Assembly: GCF_040361275.1 (NCBI RefSeq)
Contig: NZ_APNH01000001.1
Span: 1,275,001-1,339,000 of the forward strand
DNA from: Salinisphaera sp. T31B1
GTDB taxonomy: Bacteria; Pseudomonadota; Gammaproteobacteria; Nevskiales; Salinisphaeraceae
Direction of reading: 5' to 3'
Length of the DNA stretch: 64,000 nucleotides
How positions within the stretch are numbered: the stretch's first letter is position 1; every line of letters begins with the position of its first letter. This document shows, one piece after another, positions 55,747 through 64,000 of this stretch. A program made the position numbers and the translations under genes. The notes below the pieces were generated by a model. It was given only the letters and a program-made list of their open reading frames with translations. It was not told the DNA's origin and did no database searches.

Positions 55747-56652
55747 ATGATCAAGCTTGGAGATACGCGCTTAGATGTGGTCTGGGAAACCGATGACCAC
55801 AGCTTCGATGCGCAACAATTCTTTAAACACTCGACACGCGAAGACTTCGCCAGACACGAGGACTGGATTTCGCCGCTGCATTTCGATGCGCACACCAATC
55901 GTATCGCGTTGAGCATGCATTCTTGGCTGGTTCGCACGCCGCGGCTGACAGTGTTGATCGACGGATGTGTCGGCAACGACAAGCAGCGCCCGACGCGGCC
56001 GGCCTGGCATGAGTTGAACACACCGTTTCTCGATCGCCTGGCAGCGCTGGGCGTCAAGCCCGCCGACGTGGACTACGTCATGTGTACCCATTTGCACGCC
56101 GATCATGTGGGCTGGAACACGTGTTTGGTGGATGGACGATGGGTGCCGACCTTCCCCAACGCGAAATACGTGATCAGCCGTCGGGAACACGAAATCTGGC
56201 AGGCACGCTTCGAGACGAATACGGCCGATGAACCCGGCCATCATTTGCAGAGTTTCATCGATAGTGTTTTACCGATCGTCGAGGCCGGCAAGGCGTTGAT
56301 CGTCGATGATGGCTACGAACTGGATGATCTCATTACCATCGAAGCTGCGCCTGGTCACACGGAGGGGCATGTTGCCATCTGGCTGCACGCGGGCCGTGAA
56401 TCCGGCGTATTCACCGGCGATGTGATCCACCATCCGATTCAGATTCACCACCCCGACTGGAGTTGCATGGGGTGTGAGAATCCGACCGATGCCAACCGTA
56501 CGCGGGCGAGAATACTGGAACGTTGTCTGAGTCAGGGGACGCTACTACTGCCGGGCCATTTCATGGCCCCCCACGCCGGATATGTCGAGCACGATACTCA
56601 CGGTCTGTCGTTCCGTTTCGTGGATGGGCGAACCACGCGCAGAGACGACTAG
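55747..56652 (+). CDS. Metallo-beta-lactamase-fold hydrolase
   Basis: A 301-residue enzyme with the Zn-binding motif THLHADHVGW (115-120 is HLHADH), then GHTEGHVAIW and a TGDVIHHPIQ aspartate. The sequence around it resembles AHL-lactonase and related lactonases or esterases. It is the last gene of the AtuA/TRAP operon, so a ring-opening or ester-cleaving step on the imported compound is a fair inference. I chose the ATG at 55747; the open frame extends far upstream only over dctM. Confidence 0.8.
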   Translation: MIKLGDTRLDVVWETDDHSFDAQQFFKHSTREDFARHEDWISPLHFDAHTNRIALSMHSWLVRTPRLTVLIDGCVGNDKQRPTRPAWHELNTPFLDRLAALGVKPADVDYVMCTHLHADHVGWNTCLVDGRWVPTFPNAKYVISRREHEIWQARFETNTADEPGHHLQSFIDSVLPIVEAGKALIVDDGYELDDLITIEAAPGHTEGHVAIWLHAGRESGVFTGDVIHHPIQIHHPDWSCMGCENPTDANRTRARILERCLSQGTLLLPGHFMAPHAGYVEHDTHGLSFRFVDGRTTRRDD

Positions 56653-56944
56653 TCGTCGCGCGCTCCGATCTTCGTACGTCGAGCCCTGTGTCAGCGGATC
56701 CTGGAGCTTTTATCTCAACGGTTTGCCCAGGGACAGGCCGTGCGGGCAACGGACAGTACACAAACGGATTATCACGACTCCGATTGTTTCTGGATGATCA
56801 TCTGCAGTCGTGCGTGACTGGCAATTTGCGCCTCGTCGAAAGACGATCAGGCCAGGCTGCACGCGGTCGACGTTTGAACAATGACTGCCGCATAAACGGT
56901 TCGCGGCGCGTTGTACAAGCACCGGCAGACGGCCCGGCAACGCA

Positions 56945-58222
56945 CTACGGCCGAATCCAGTAATAGGGGAAGTATTCGCTGCGATCGGTATAGCCGAAGC
57001 GCAGAAGGCCGGCGCCGGTGGGGTCGAACACGTCGCGATCGCGGACGCGGATCGTGTCCATGGCCTGCCAGGTCTGGCCGCCGTCGCGGCTGAGCGAGCG
57101 GTGTTCGCCGTCGTTCTGGCCGACGTCGAGCAACAGCCAGTGGTCGTTGGCCACCAGCGTGCGCAAGGGCTGGTGGCCGCCGACCCGTATCGGCTGCAAT
57201 TCGCCGCCGCGTATCCGGTAGAGCGTGTCGCGTTCGCGTCGGTTAGACCGATAGATGCCGAAAAGCTGCCCGCCGGGCCCGTTCTCGATATAGGAGAAGC
57301 CGCCGTCGTATTTCGTTGCGGACACGATCTCGCCGCTGTCGGCATCCACCTGGAGCATCACCGAGTCGGGCGTGCTCTGATAGCGTCCGCCGGCCACGGC
57401 ATGGAGCATGCCGGTGTCGTCCCGGTACCAGTCGAAATGGTCGGTGTTCTTGTCGTGGGTCAACGACCCGCTCATCAGTTCCGGTCGATAGGTCAGCAGG
57501 CGTTCGTCGTCGGCGAGCACCCGCCAGTGGCGCCCGCCGTCGGACGACAGATACAGGCGCTTGAAGCCGTCGACCCAGACGCGGTCCCCGTCGATGCCGA
57601 CGATCCTGGGTACATAGGCTCTTTCGAGCACGCCCTGGGCGGCCAGACGCCAGTGATGGCCGAAATCGTCGGATACGAAGACGCTCCGGTCGTCGACATC
57701 GGGCAGTTTGGCGAGCAGATAGCAGCGCCCCTCGGTGCCACAGCGCATCGCCTGAATCTCGCCCTGCAGGCGCGCGACTGCGGTGACCTTGCGGCCATCG
57801 CTACGCAGCAGATAACTCAGGCCGAGCGGATGGCGCTGGCGCATCAGCCGGTCGACACGCTGCTCGGCTTCGCTCTTGTCGGTGGGCGGCAGACTCACCA
57901 GGCAGTTGAGCACCGGCCGGTCCGGCCCGGCGGCCACCTGGCCTTCGGCGTGGCAACGGCTGCGGCAGGCGCCGTCGCTGGCACAGGCTTCGGCTTCGGG
58001 ATCGCGACCCCGCGATTCCACACTTATCAGCGCATCGTCGCCGGCGGCGGTGGCCTCCAGCGAATCCCAGGCCATGGGCTCGACGAGCGTGCTCGCCAGC
58101 GTCTGTCGCTCGTCTTCGTGCCAGCCCTGGGCATAGCCGACCATCAGATACCAGTACACGCCGAAAATGCAGTAGCACAGCAACGCTGCCAGCAGCCACG
58201 GGCGTATCCAGACGGGCAGCAT
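56945..58222 (-). CDS. Unknown exported protein with beta-propeller-like repeats
   Basis: A 425-residue protein with an N-terminal signal-anchor (MLPVWIRPWLLAALLCYCIFGVYWYLMVG). The rest has repeated Ser/Thr-x-Asp-x-Gly-x-x-Trp units (VFVSDDFGHHWRL, YLSSDGGRHWRVL, SLSRDGGQTWQAM), the Asp-box/BNR type found in propellers. Four cysteines near residues 80-105 may pair. No catalytic residues are evident. Start ATG at 58222 is two bases after the previous stop. Confidence 0.7.
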   Translation of the reverse strand: MLPVWIRPWLLAALLCYCIFGVYWYLMVGYAQGWHEDERQTLASTLVEPMAWDSLEATAAGDDALISVESRGRDPEAEACASDGACRSRCHAEGQVAAGPDRPVLNCLVSLPPTDKSEAEQRVDRLMRQRHPLGLSYLLRSDGRKVTAVARLQGEIQAMRCGTEGRCYLLAKLPDVDDRSVFVSDDFGHHWRLAAQGVLERAYVPRIVGIDGDRVWVDGFKRLYLSSDGGRHWRVLADDERLLTYRPELMSGSLTHDKNTDHFDWYRDDTGMLHAVAGGRYQSTPDSVMLQVDADSGEIVSATKYDGGFSYIENGPGGQLFGIYRSNRRERDTLYRIRGGELQPIRVGGHQPLRTLVANDHWLLLDVGQNDGEHRSLSRDGGQTWQAMDTIRVRDRDVFDPTGAGLLRFGYTDRSEYFPYYWIRP

Positions 58223-58224
58223 GA

Positions 58225-59454
58225 TCAGTAGAACTCGTTGACGGTGGGGCGATGGCCGGCGCGCCGGCGCCATGCGAACGCGATGCCCAGGATTTTCTCG
58301 ATCGGCCGATCGCCGCGTTTACGCATATAAAACGAATGCGCAATGGCGCCGATCAGGCCCAGCCCGCTGAGGATGAGCATGACGATCAGCAGCATGCCGG
58401 CATTGAAGCTCAGCAGGCCGACCCAGTCCCAGTAGTCGGGCCCGACGCCGCGCGCGTACCAGTCGTAGACCTCGAAGCTGATGCCCATTGCCGGCAACAA
58501 GACCATGAAGAACGCGGCGAGCCCAAGCACGAACCGCCGTGCGATGGGCGTATTGCCGGTGCCCTTGTAGGTGACATGGGCCAGACCGTCGTTGCCGTTG
58601 AGCACGCCGCGGATCTCGCCGTCGGCGACCAGGGACAACAACGTCACTTGATCGCCAGCGGCCAGGAACAGCGGCGCACGGCGGATCAGGATCGGGTCGA
58701 TGAAGCGTCGCAGCTCCCACGCGCCGGTGCGCAGCGAGAACAGCTCGCCGGCACAGGCAAGGCGATATTCATGCACGCTGTAGCTGGTACGGCCGGCGCC
58801 GTAGGTCCGAAACGCCACCGACACGCCGCTGAGCCGGTCCTGCAGAACGCCGAGACCGCCGTGCACGCCGTCGGCAAGCTGGAGCGTGTCCGGCGTGCGG
58901 CATGGGCCGGGCCGGTGCGGGGGATCGAGTTCGCCGGCCCGAAACGCCCGCAGCCCGCGGCGAACCTTGCGCCGGCCGGGGTGGACCATCACCGCGAGCC
59001 GGTAGAGCGCCCATATCAGGGTGAAACCGGCCACCACGCACAGGATGATCTGTAGCAGCACGACAAAGATATTGGCGGCCGTCGGCAACGCCAGCGCCGC
59101 GGCCACCGGCAGCGGCGAAAGCACCAGCGCCAGCGGCGCCAGCCACGGCCGGCGATCGGGCTCGGGCGCCCAGATATCGCCGTTGCTGCGCGCCAGCCAG
59201 TGCAGCCATGCCGTGCCATCGGCCAGCCGATGGGCGCCGATGACCACCTGTTCGTCGCCCCGCAGGCCGCGGCCGAGCAGGGCGCTATCGAAGCGGTCGC
59301 GATCGAAGAAGAACACGCCGGCGTCGGTGCACAGCCGGCCGATCGATATACCGTTTTCGATCGACATCTGCTTGAGTTCGCGACAGGCCGCACGCACGAA
59401 AAATACCGTGCCGGTGCGCTCGGGCGTAGAGGGGTCGGGTTTACTGGACGACAT
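58225..59454 (-). CDS. Unknown inner-membrane protein
   Basis: A 409-residue protein with four hydrophobic helices (two near 105-125 and 128-150, two near 305-325 and 345-370) around a soluble central domain of about 150 residues. No family is recognised. It overlaps the upstream gene by 14 bp and precedes the propeller-like gene by two bases, so all three belong to one transcript. Confidence 0.65.
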   Translation of the reverse strand: MSSSKPDPSTPERTGTVFFVRAACRELKQMSIENGISIGRLCTDAGVFFFDRDRFDSALLGRGLRGDEQVVIGAHRLADGTAWLHWLARSNGDIWAPEPDRRPWLAPLALVLSPLPVAAALALPTAANIFVVLLQIILCVVAGFTLIWALYRLAVMVHPGRRKVRRGLRAFRAGELDPPHRPGPCRTPDTLQLADGVHGGLGVLQDRLSGVSVAFRTYGAGRTSYSVHEYRLACAGELFSLRTGAWELRRFIDPILIRRAPLFLAAGDQVTLLSLVADGEIRGVLNGNDGLAHVTYKGTGNTPIARRFVLGLAAFFMVLLPAMGISFEVYDWYARGVGPDYWDWVGLLSFNAGMLLIVMLILSGLGLIGAIAHSFYMRKRGDRPIEKILGIAFAWRRRAGHRPTVNEFY

Positions 59455-61060
59455 CGGGGCCCGAGCTCCTGTCTGATGTGTCGGGCGCCGCGCCTACGCC
59501 ATCGGCTTGCGAGGCGGGGCGCTGTGCCGGGCCGGCGTTTTCGACCGTACCGTCGTCGAAACGCTGTATTTCGAAACCGTTCGTCTCGATGCCGCGGCGT
59601 GCGAAGTCCGCTTTCACTGCCTCGATGGCCGCTTCGAACGCCTCGTCGGTCATGCCCTGGTAACGCGATGCGGTCACGACCAGGGTCGGCCGCGGGGTCA
59701 TCTTCAGCCAGCGGGTGATGATCGGCATGGGCAGCCCGCCGTTGAATTCATCGAGCTTGGCGGAAATATCGGCGACCTCGCGATAACGGATACGCCAGTG
59801 CATCTGCGGCAAGCCGCCGGGGCGTGCGGCGTCGTCTGCCTCGGGTGGCGGCAACACGAAAAACGCCAGCGTGTATTCGCCGTCCACCGGGCGCAGCGAG
59901 ATCTGTGAATACGACGTCAGCGTGGCCGTATCGTCGTGCTGCAGGCCCATGCGATAGCCTTCGGCCTCACCGCCGACGATGAAGTCGGTGATGCTGCCGG
60001 CCGTGTTCATCGTATCCAGCATGTCGATACCGCTCTGGCGCGTCTTGATGTTCGGCGCGAGCAGGGGCTTGAACCGGCGGTCGCTGTCGGCCGGGCCCCA
60101 CATATAGACCGGGCCCTGTTCGGCCACCGCGAGCTGCAGCACGCCCGCACTGCGTTCGAGCGCCTTGGGCGCCTCCTCCTTCATGCCCTCGAACGGATTC
60201 GGCGCGATCATCGATTTGATCGGGCCGGAATCGCAGGCACGCATGCTGTACGTCAGCGGTAGCAGGACGACCGCCAGTGCAACCCACTTGCTGTGTCGTG
60301 CCATCTGTTGGCTGAAACGACGATCGGCGTCGCGGTTGGCGCGGCTCATGGTCGATGCTGCCGACCGGCGCTCTCGTTTCCCGGGCTTGTCGTCGTCGGT
60401 GGCACGCCGGCTCGAGCGGGCAGGCTGGGTCGGCCGGGCCTTAGCGGGCGCCGGTTCGGCCTGTCGCGGCGCTGTGGCGCCGGCCGAATGTGCTACGCGC
60501 TCCGGCCGGTCGGCCGGCGCCACGTTCGCCGTCTCGCCGAACAGGGCAGCAGCGCCGGGCAGTGAAGCCGACGCCGCGCCTTCGCCCTGCAGACCGGCCT
60601 GTACGGCATCGATGAAGGCGACATAGTCCTGCAGGTCCTGCTGGTAATAGCGGCTGTCCAGATGAAAGCGCAGCCGGCGTCCGTCGGCCAGGCGCAGCGT
60701 CATCGACGGGGCGCTGATCTCCCAGCGGAACAGCCGCGAATCGCAGTCGGTGGTGTGTGTACGGACATCGGCGAAGGCGATACGCCCGAAAAGCCGTGAT
60801 TCGAAGCCGGTATCGTCGAACCGTACGACTTCCTCGCGACCGCGAGCAGCCCGCGACCGATACCCGAGCACGCCCCAGGCCAGCACCCAGGCCGCGACGG
60901 CGGTAGCACCCACGCCGAGCGCCACGGGTCCGGCGACGACGTGATGCAGGATCGGCAGCGCGATCGCCAGCAGGACCAGCCCGCCGAAGAACGCCAGCAC
61001 GGCGGCACCGCGCAGATCGGCGCGATCATGGTGGTATGTCAGATGCCCCGGCGATGTCAT
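59441..61060 (-). CDS. Unknown membrane protein with PH-like N-terminal domain
   Basis: A 539-residue protein: two helices (about 18-38, 43-62), a PH/YcxB-like segment (VVRFDDTGFESRLFGRIAFADVRTH through RLADGRRLRFHLDSRYY), a low-complexity Pro/Ala/Arg linker, a third helix near 270, and a C-terminal periplasmic domain with no known match. It is first of three overlapping genes. Confidence 0.65.
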   Translation of the reverse strand: MTSPGHLTYHHDRADLRGAAVLAFFGGLVLLAIALPILHHVVAGPVALGVGATAVAAWVLAWGVLGYRSRAARGREEVVRFDDTGFESRLFGRIAFADVRTHTTDCDSRLFRWEISAPSMTLRLADGRRLRFHLDSRYYQQDLQDYVAFIDAVQAGLQGEGAASASLPGAAALFGETANVAPADRPERVAHSAGATAPRQAEPAPAKARPTQPARSSRRATDDDKPGKRERRSAASTMSRANRDADRRFSQQMARHSKWVALAVVLLPLTYSMRACDSGPIKSMIAPNPFEGMKEEAPKALERSAGVLQLAVAEQGPVYMWGPADSDRRFKPLLAPNIKTRQSGIDMLDTMNTAGSITDFIVGGEAEGYRMGLQHDDTATLTSYSQISLRPVDGEYTLAFFVLPPPEADDAARPGGLPQMHWRIRYREVADISAKLDEFNGGLPMPIITRWLKMTPRPTLVVTASRYQGMTDEAFEAAIEAVKADFARRGIETNGFEIQRFDDGTVENAGPAQRPASQADGVGAAPDTSDRSSGPDVVQ

Positions 61061-61486
61061 TCCGTGTTGCTCTGGCTGTCACCGCGACCGGACCGGCGCC
61101 GAATCGCGGCCGAACGATTCCCCGGACAGGGCGCAGGTGGTGAATAACGCGCGCCACAAGTCCGCCAGGGAAGTCGGCGTGCCGAACTCGTATCGGCTCG
61201 AGTCGGCGTCGCAAAGCTTACGAACGGGGCCGCCGGGAAACAACCCGACGCGCAAGGTATTTCTGTGCGATTCTTTTGCCGACTCAACCACATGGCAGCC
61301 GTGAATCCCCGCCGGTACGCGGTCCGTCAGGGTCCTTGCCGTCATACCGCCTATCTTATTCGTGTCGAGTACGCCGCACGCCGCGGGACCCGTTACGTGG
61401 TTGTGCGCGCGCGCCGGCGGGCATAGATTCGATCGACCGTGATGCAATGCCGGCTTTTCGATTCGCGGGTTTCCAAAGGGATTGTC
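61061..61486. other. Intergenic region between divergent genes
   Basis: 426 bp that must hold promoters for the unknown three-gene operon (minus) and the sulfurtransferase (plus). No clear operator, terminator or RNA gene was seen. Confidence 0.5.
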
Positions 61487-62311
61487 ATGCACAACGTATT
61501 GATCGAGCCGAGCACGCTCGCGCAGTGGCTGGACGAAGGGCGCGATGTCGTCGTGCTCGATGCGCGAGCGCGGCTGCAGGATGCCGACGCCGGCCGTGCG
61601 CTCTGGCGCGAGGCCCATGTGCCCGGCGCGCGCCATGCCGATATGGATCGCGACCTGTCCGCGCCGCCGTCGCCCGAAGGCGGGCGCCATCCGTTGCCGG
61701 ACAAGGCGGCGTTCGCCGAGCGCTTGCGGCGCTGGGGTGTCACGCCTGAGCGCCCGGTGGTCGTCTACGACGATCAGGGCGGGGCCATTGCCGCGGCGCG
61801 TACCTGGTGGATGCTCGTCTGGGTCGGCCATCCCGCGGCCTGTGTGCTCGATGGCGGCTGGCCTGCCTGGCGTGCTGGCGATTATCCGGTGTCGAGCGAC
61901 ACCACGGAGCCGACGCCCAGCGACTGGACGCCGACGTTCGACGACAGCCTGATCGCCACGACCGACGATGTGGCGCGCGGCGATGCGGTGCTGCTCGACG
62001 CCCGCGCCGGCGAGCGCTTTCGCGGCGAGTACGAACCGCTCGATCCGGCGGCCGGCCATATTCCGGGCGCACACAACGTGCCCGCCTCGTCGCTGCTGGA
62101 TACGCAGTCCCGTCTGCTATCGCCGGACGAGTTGGCCCGGGCGCTGCCCGCCGGCGACGCCGTGATCAGCTACTGCGGTTCCGGGGTGAGCGCCTGCCAG
62201 CTGATCCTGGCCTGCGCGGTGCTGGGCCGGCCGTTGCCGCGCCTGTATCCCGGCTCGTGGAGCGCCTGGAGTAGCGACCCGTCGCGACCGGTGGCGACCG
62301 GGGCGGCCTAG
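61487..62311 (+). CDS. Two-domain sulfurtransferase (rhodanese/3-mercaptopyruvate type)
   Basis: A 274-residue enzyme with two rhodanese domains. The first is inactive and the second has the nucleophile Cys230 in SYCGSGVSACQ, the CGSGVTA-type loop of 3-mercaptopyruvate or thiosulfate sulfurtransferases. The N-terminal VLDARARLQDADAGRALWREAHVPGARHADMDRDLS and GWPAWRAGDYPV segments are typical. The ATG at 61487 has AAAGGG six bases before it. Moves sulfur to cyanide or thiols. Confidence 0.88.
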   Translation: MHNVLIEPSTLAQWLDEGRDVVVLDARARLQDADAGRALWREAHVPGARHADMDRDLSAPPSPEGGRHPLPDKAAFAERLRRWGVTPERPVVVYDDQGGAIAAARTWWMLVWVGHPAACVLDGGWPAWRAGDYPVSSDTTEPTPSDWTPTFDDSLIATTDDVARGDAVLLDARAGERFRGEYEPLDPAAGHIPGAHNVPASSLLDTQSRLLSPDELARALPAGDAVISYCGSGVSACQLILACAVLGRPLPRLYPGSWSAWSSDPSRPVATGAA

Positions 62312-62897
62312 CGGCTGAACCGCCGGGTCTCCGGAACTGGTTCGCCGGTGTTCAGTCGCCCAATATCCCGACCCGGAAGCGGCGTTTCTTGATGCCGGCC
62401 GGGCCTTGTTGTGGACCAAGGCAACGTAGGCACGCACGGTCGTGATCTCGATCTTGCCGGCCTCGTCACCGGTCAAGCCGCCTTCGCCGGCGAGACGCCC
62501 CGGCGAGCAGCGACTGGCGTAGCACACGACGGGCGGCCGGCTCGAACACGGTGTACGAGCATTTCGCTCGCAGATGTGTAAGCGCTTCACACGCTCGCCG
62601 GCGTGGGCCGATCGCAGCGAATGCGGCTACCTACGCTAGCGCATCGAAGCAAGAAAAACGGGCGCAACGATGGGGCCGTCCTATACGGAAACATGCGCAT
62701 GATGTTGTGTATAGGCGGCGCGTGTGGGGGGTATAACGCTCAGGCGCGATAGGTACACTTCAGTCAACGAGCGCGGTTGAACGGCACGTGTTATGCCCTG
62801 CGCTGACACGCAACCCGTACACCGGCGGCCACAATGGCCCCGGCGTATGCCCGAGCCCGAGCCCGAGCCTTGTAGCCGACGATATACGAGGGCCTTG
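62312..62897. other. Intergenic stretch with no recognised feature
   Basis: 586 bp between convergent genes. A short CGAGCC triplet repeat lies near 62850-62869. No T-tailed terminator, tRNA or coding frame could be supported. Confidence 0.5.
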
Positions 62898-63299
62898 CTA
62901 GCGACGCATCACGGTGCCGTCGTCGTCCAGCAGCGGGTAGCTGCCCTGTTCGTCGTGCGATTCAGGCCCGACCAGCGCTGGGGAGAAGGCACAGATCACG
63001 GTCATGCCCTTCTCGCTGGAGAGGATGTGCTGCTGGTTCTTGTCCAGCGCGTACAGCACGCCGGGCTTGAGCTCCCATTCCCCGCCTTCGGTCAGGTCCT
63101 GGATCTTGCCTTCGCCTTCGATGCACAGCACGGTTTCCTTGTGGTTCTTGTACCACATGTGGAGTTCCTTGCCGGGCTTGATGTAGGTCTCGTGCATCGA
63201 GTGGCCCATGCCGTCGGCGCGCAGCGTATAGCGGCGGCTGATCCACTTGTCGTCTTCGACGGCATCGTTTTCGGCATCTTTATGAGTACGGATGAGCAT
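62898..63299 (-). CDS. ectC: L-ectoine synthase
   Basis: EctC closes N-gamma-acetyl-diaminobutyrate to ectoine, a compatible solute. The 133-residue cupin matches the family: LRADGMGHSMHETYIKPGKELHMWYKNHKETVLCIEGEGKIQDL, then PGVLYALDKNQQHIL and SPALVGPESHDEQGSYPLLDD. The metal ligands (Glu, Tyr, His) of the family are in place. RBS AAGGAGA is strong. ectA and ectB, normally just upstream, are not here; the gene upstream is a phosphatidylserine decarboxylase-like gene, 37 bp away on the same strand. Confidence 0.93.
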   Translation of the reverse strand: MLIRTHKDAENDAVEDDKWISRRYTLRADGMGHSMHETYIKPGKELHMWYKNHKETVLCIEGEGKIQDLTEGGEWELKPGVLYALDKNQQHILSSEKGMTVICAFSPALVGPESHDEQGSYPLLDDDGTVMRR

Positions 63300-63336
63300 G
63301 GCTCTATCTCCTTCGGGTGGTTAAGAAAAATTCGGG

Positions 63337-64000
63337 CTATGACCGGAGGTCGCAACGGCCGATTTCGGAACCGAACGGCCTGAAGCCGCCTTCGGTATCG
63401 AACTGGGGCGAGACATCGCGCTGGAAGATCAGGATCATGTCCGAGCCGCCGAACAGGAAGTAGCCGAACTCCTCGCCCTTGGCGACGTCGGTGTCTTCCA
63501 CGGCGGTGAGGTTGATCGAGCCGACATGCGACATGCCGACCGGCACCGCGGCCACCAGGCCGATGTCGCCGTCTTCCGATTCGGCGGTATCGAGGATCAC
63601 CACGCCGCGGGTCTGCGAGAACTCGTAGCCGGTGGTGGCATCGTCGTGCGAATTGAAGCCGCCATCGGCGAGGCTTACCTTCAGATAGGCCCGGCCGTCG
63701 ACCGCGAAGCTCTCGCGTACCCGGCCCGACACCGGCACGTGGTAGCGGTGGTAGGCCGAGGGCGGCAGGGCATAGTGCACGAAGGTGCCGCCGGCGAAGG
63801 CCTCGGCGTATTCACTGTCGCCGAGCAGTTCGGAGACGTCGCCGTATTGGTGGGTGCGCTTGACGCGGGTGCCGGGGATCTTGGAATCCTCGCCGATCGT
63901 GAACTGGCGTTGATAGCTGCAGTCGGCCGGGCAGGCGAGCACCCGGTTGTCGGTACGGGATGCGATCGGGCGCAGGCCGGCGTTGAGTTCGCGGGCGAAG
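63337..64000 (-). CDS. Phosphatidylserine decarboxylase-like protein (cut by window end)
   Basis: The frame is open to the window end; the 221 visible residues begin FARELNAGLRPIASRTDN, then LACPADCSYQ, the typical PSD N-terminal region. Next come HRYHVPVSGRV with the conserved His, VGMSHVGSINL, and KGEEFGYFLFGGSDMILIFQRD, where the Ser of GGSD stands at the position of the LGST self-cleavage serine. Canonical Psd forms phosphatidylethanolamine. The GGSD in place of LGST suggests a divergent branch, perhaps with another substrate. It probably shares a transcript with ectC. Confidence 0.8.
   Translation of the reverse strand, partial: FARELNAGLRPIASRTDNRVLACPADCSYQRQFTIGEDSKIPGTRVKRTHQYGDVSELLGDSEYAEAFAGGTFVHYALPPSAYHRYHVPVSGRVRESFAVDGRAYLKVSLADGGFNSHDDATTGYEFSQTRGVVILDTAESEDGDIGLVAAVPVGMSHVGSINLTAVEDTDVAKGEEFGYFLFGGSDMILIFQRDVSPQFDTEGGFRPFGSEIGRCDLRS

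Overview
The window looks like a chromosomal segment of a high-G+C, halotolerant gammaproteobacterium. Evidence: a gammaproteobacterial order of housekeeping genes (nadD-rsfS-rlmH-rng with holA and proA; rpe next to trpEGDC), an ectoine synthase, a complete alkane-hydroxylase module, a PQQ glucose dehydrogenase and a TRAP-type carboxylate operon. A Salinisphaera-like marine or hydrocarbon-associated organism would fit; that is inference from gene content, not from a database match.

Layout. 1-7.7 kb, all minus: a YhdP-like protein cut by the window edge, rng, rlmH, rsfS, nadD, proA, holA, speD and an OsmC-family protein. 7.7-10.1 kb: a large lipoprotein with thrombospondin type 3 repeats. 10.4-15.4 kb: trpC, trpD, trpG, trpE (with a candidate Trp-rich leader peptide) and rpe. 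15.5-17.8 kb: a small membrane protein, purC and an ankyrin-like anchored protein. 18.0-23.0 kb: an alkane oxidation locus, with an aldehyde dehydrogenase and its TetR regulator divergent from alkB, followed by rubredoxin and rubredoxin reductase; a TetR palindrome sits on the alkB promoter. 23.4-25.0 kb: an FAD oxidoreductase and sixA. 25.3-30.0 kb: nrdA, a 45-codon basic ORF and nrdB. The NrdB has Phe at the radical-Tyr position, the mark of class Ic enzymes, and the nrdA promoter carries DnaA-box and NrdR-box-like sites.

30.0-37.3 kb is an AT-richer accessory island directly behind nrdB: a Ser/Thr kinase translationally coupled to a TPR protein, a membrane NERD-nuclease protein, a PD-(D/E)XK-like/DUF2075 nuclease-ATPase and a HEPN (RNPRMH) protein. 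Two near-identical 34-bp REP-like elements, plus a degraded third, sit behind three of the modules. I regard this as a candidate conflict or anti-phage island and the best lead in the window. A RAYT-type transposase at 39.7-40.5 kb lies close by, after an NmrA/LysR divergent pair; an MFS exporter and an MscS channel follow.

43.8-50.0 kb: gcd with a strong terminator, a solitary PrpD-family gene and a succinate-semialdehyde-type dehydrogenase. 50.3-56.7 kb: a GntR regulator divergent from an operon of AtuA-like protein, DUF4387 protein, TRAP transporter (P, Q, M) and metallo-beta-lactamase-fold hydrolase, with two TGTCGACA sites 22 bp apart at the promoter; this looks like uptake and breakdown of an unidentified carboxylate. 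56.9-61.1 kb: three tightly packed minus-strand genes for unknown envelope proteins. 61.5-64.0 kb: a sulfurtransferase, an ectC without ectA or ectB beside it, and a phosphatidylserine-decarboxylase-like gene cut by the window end.
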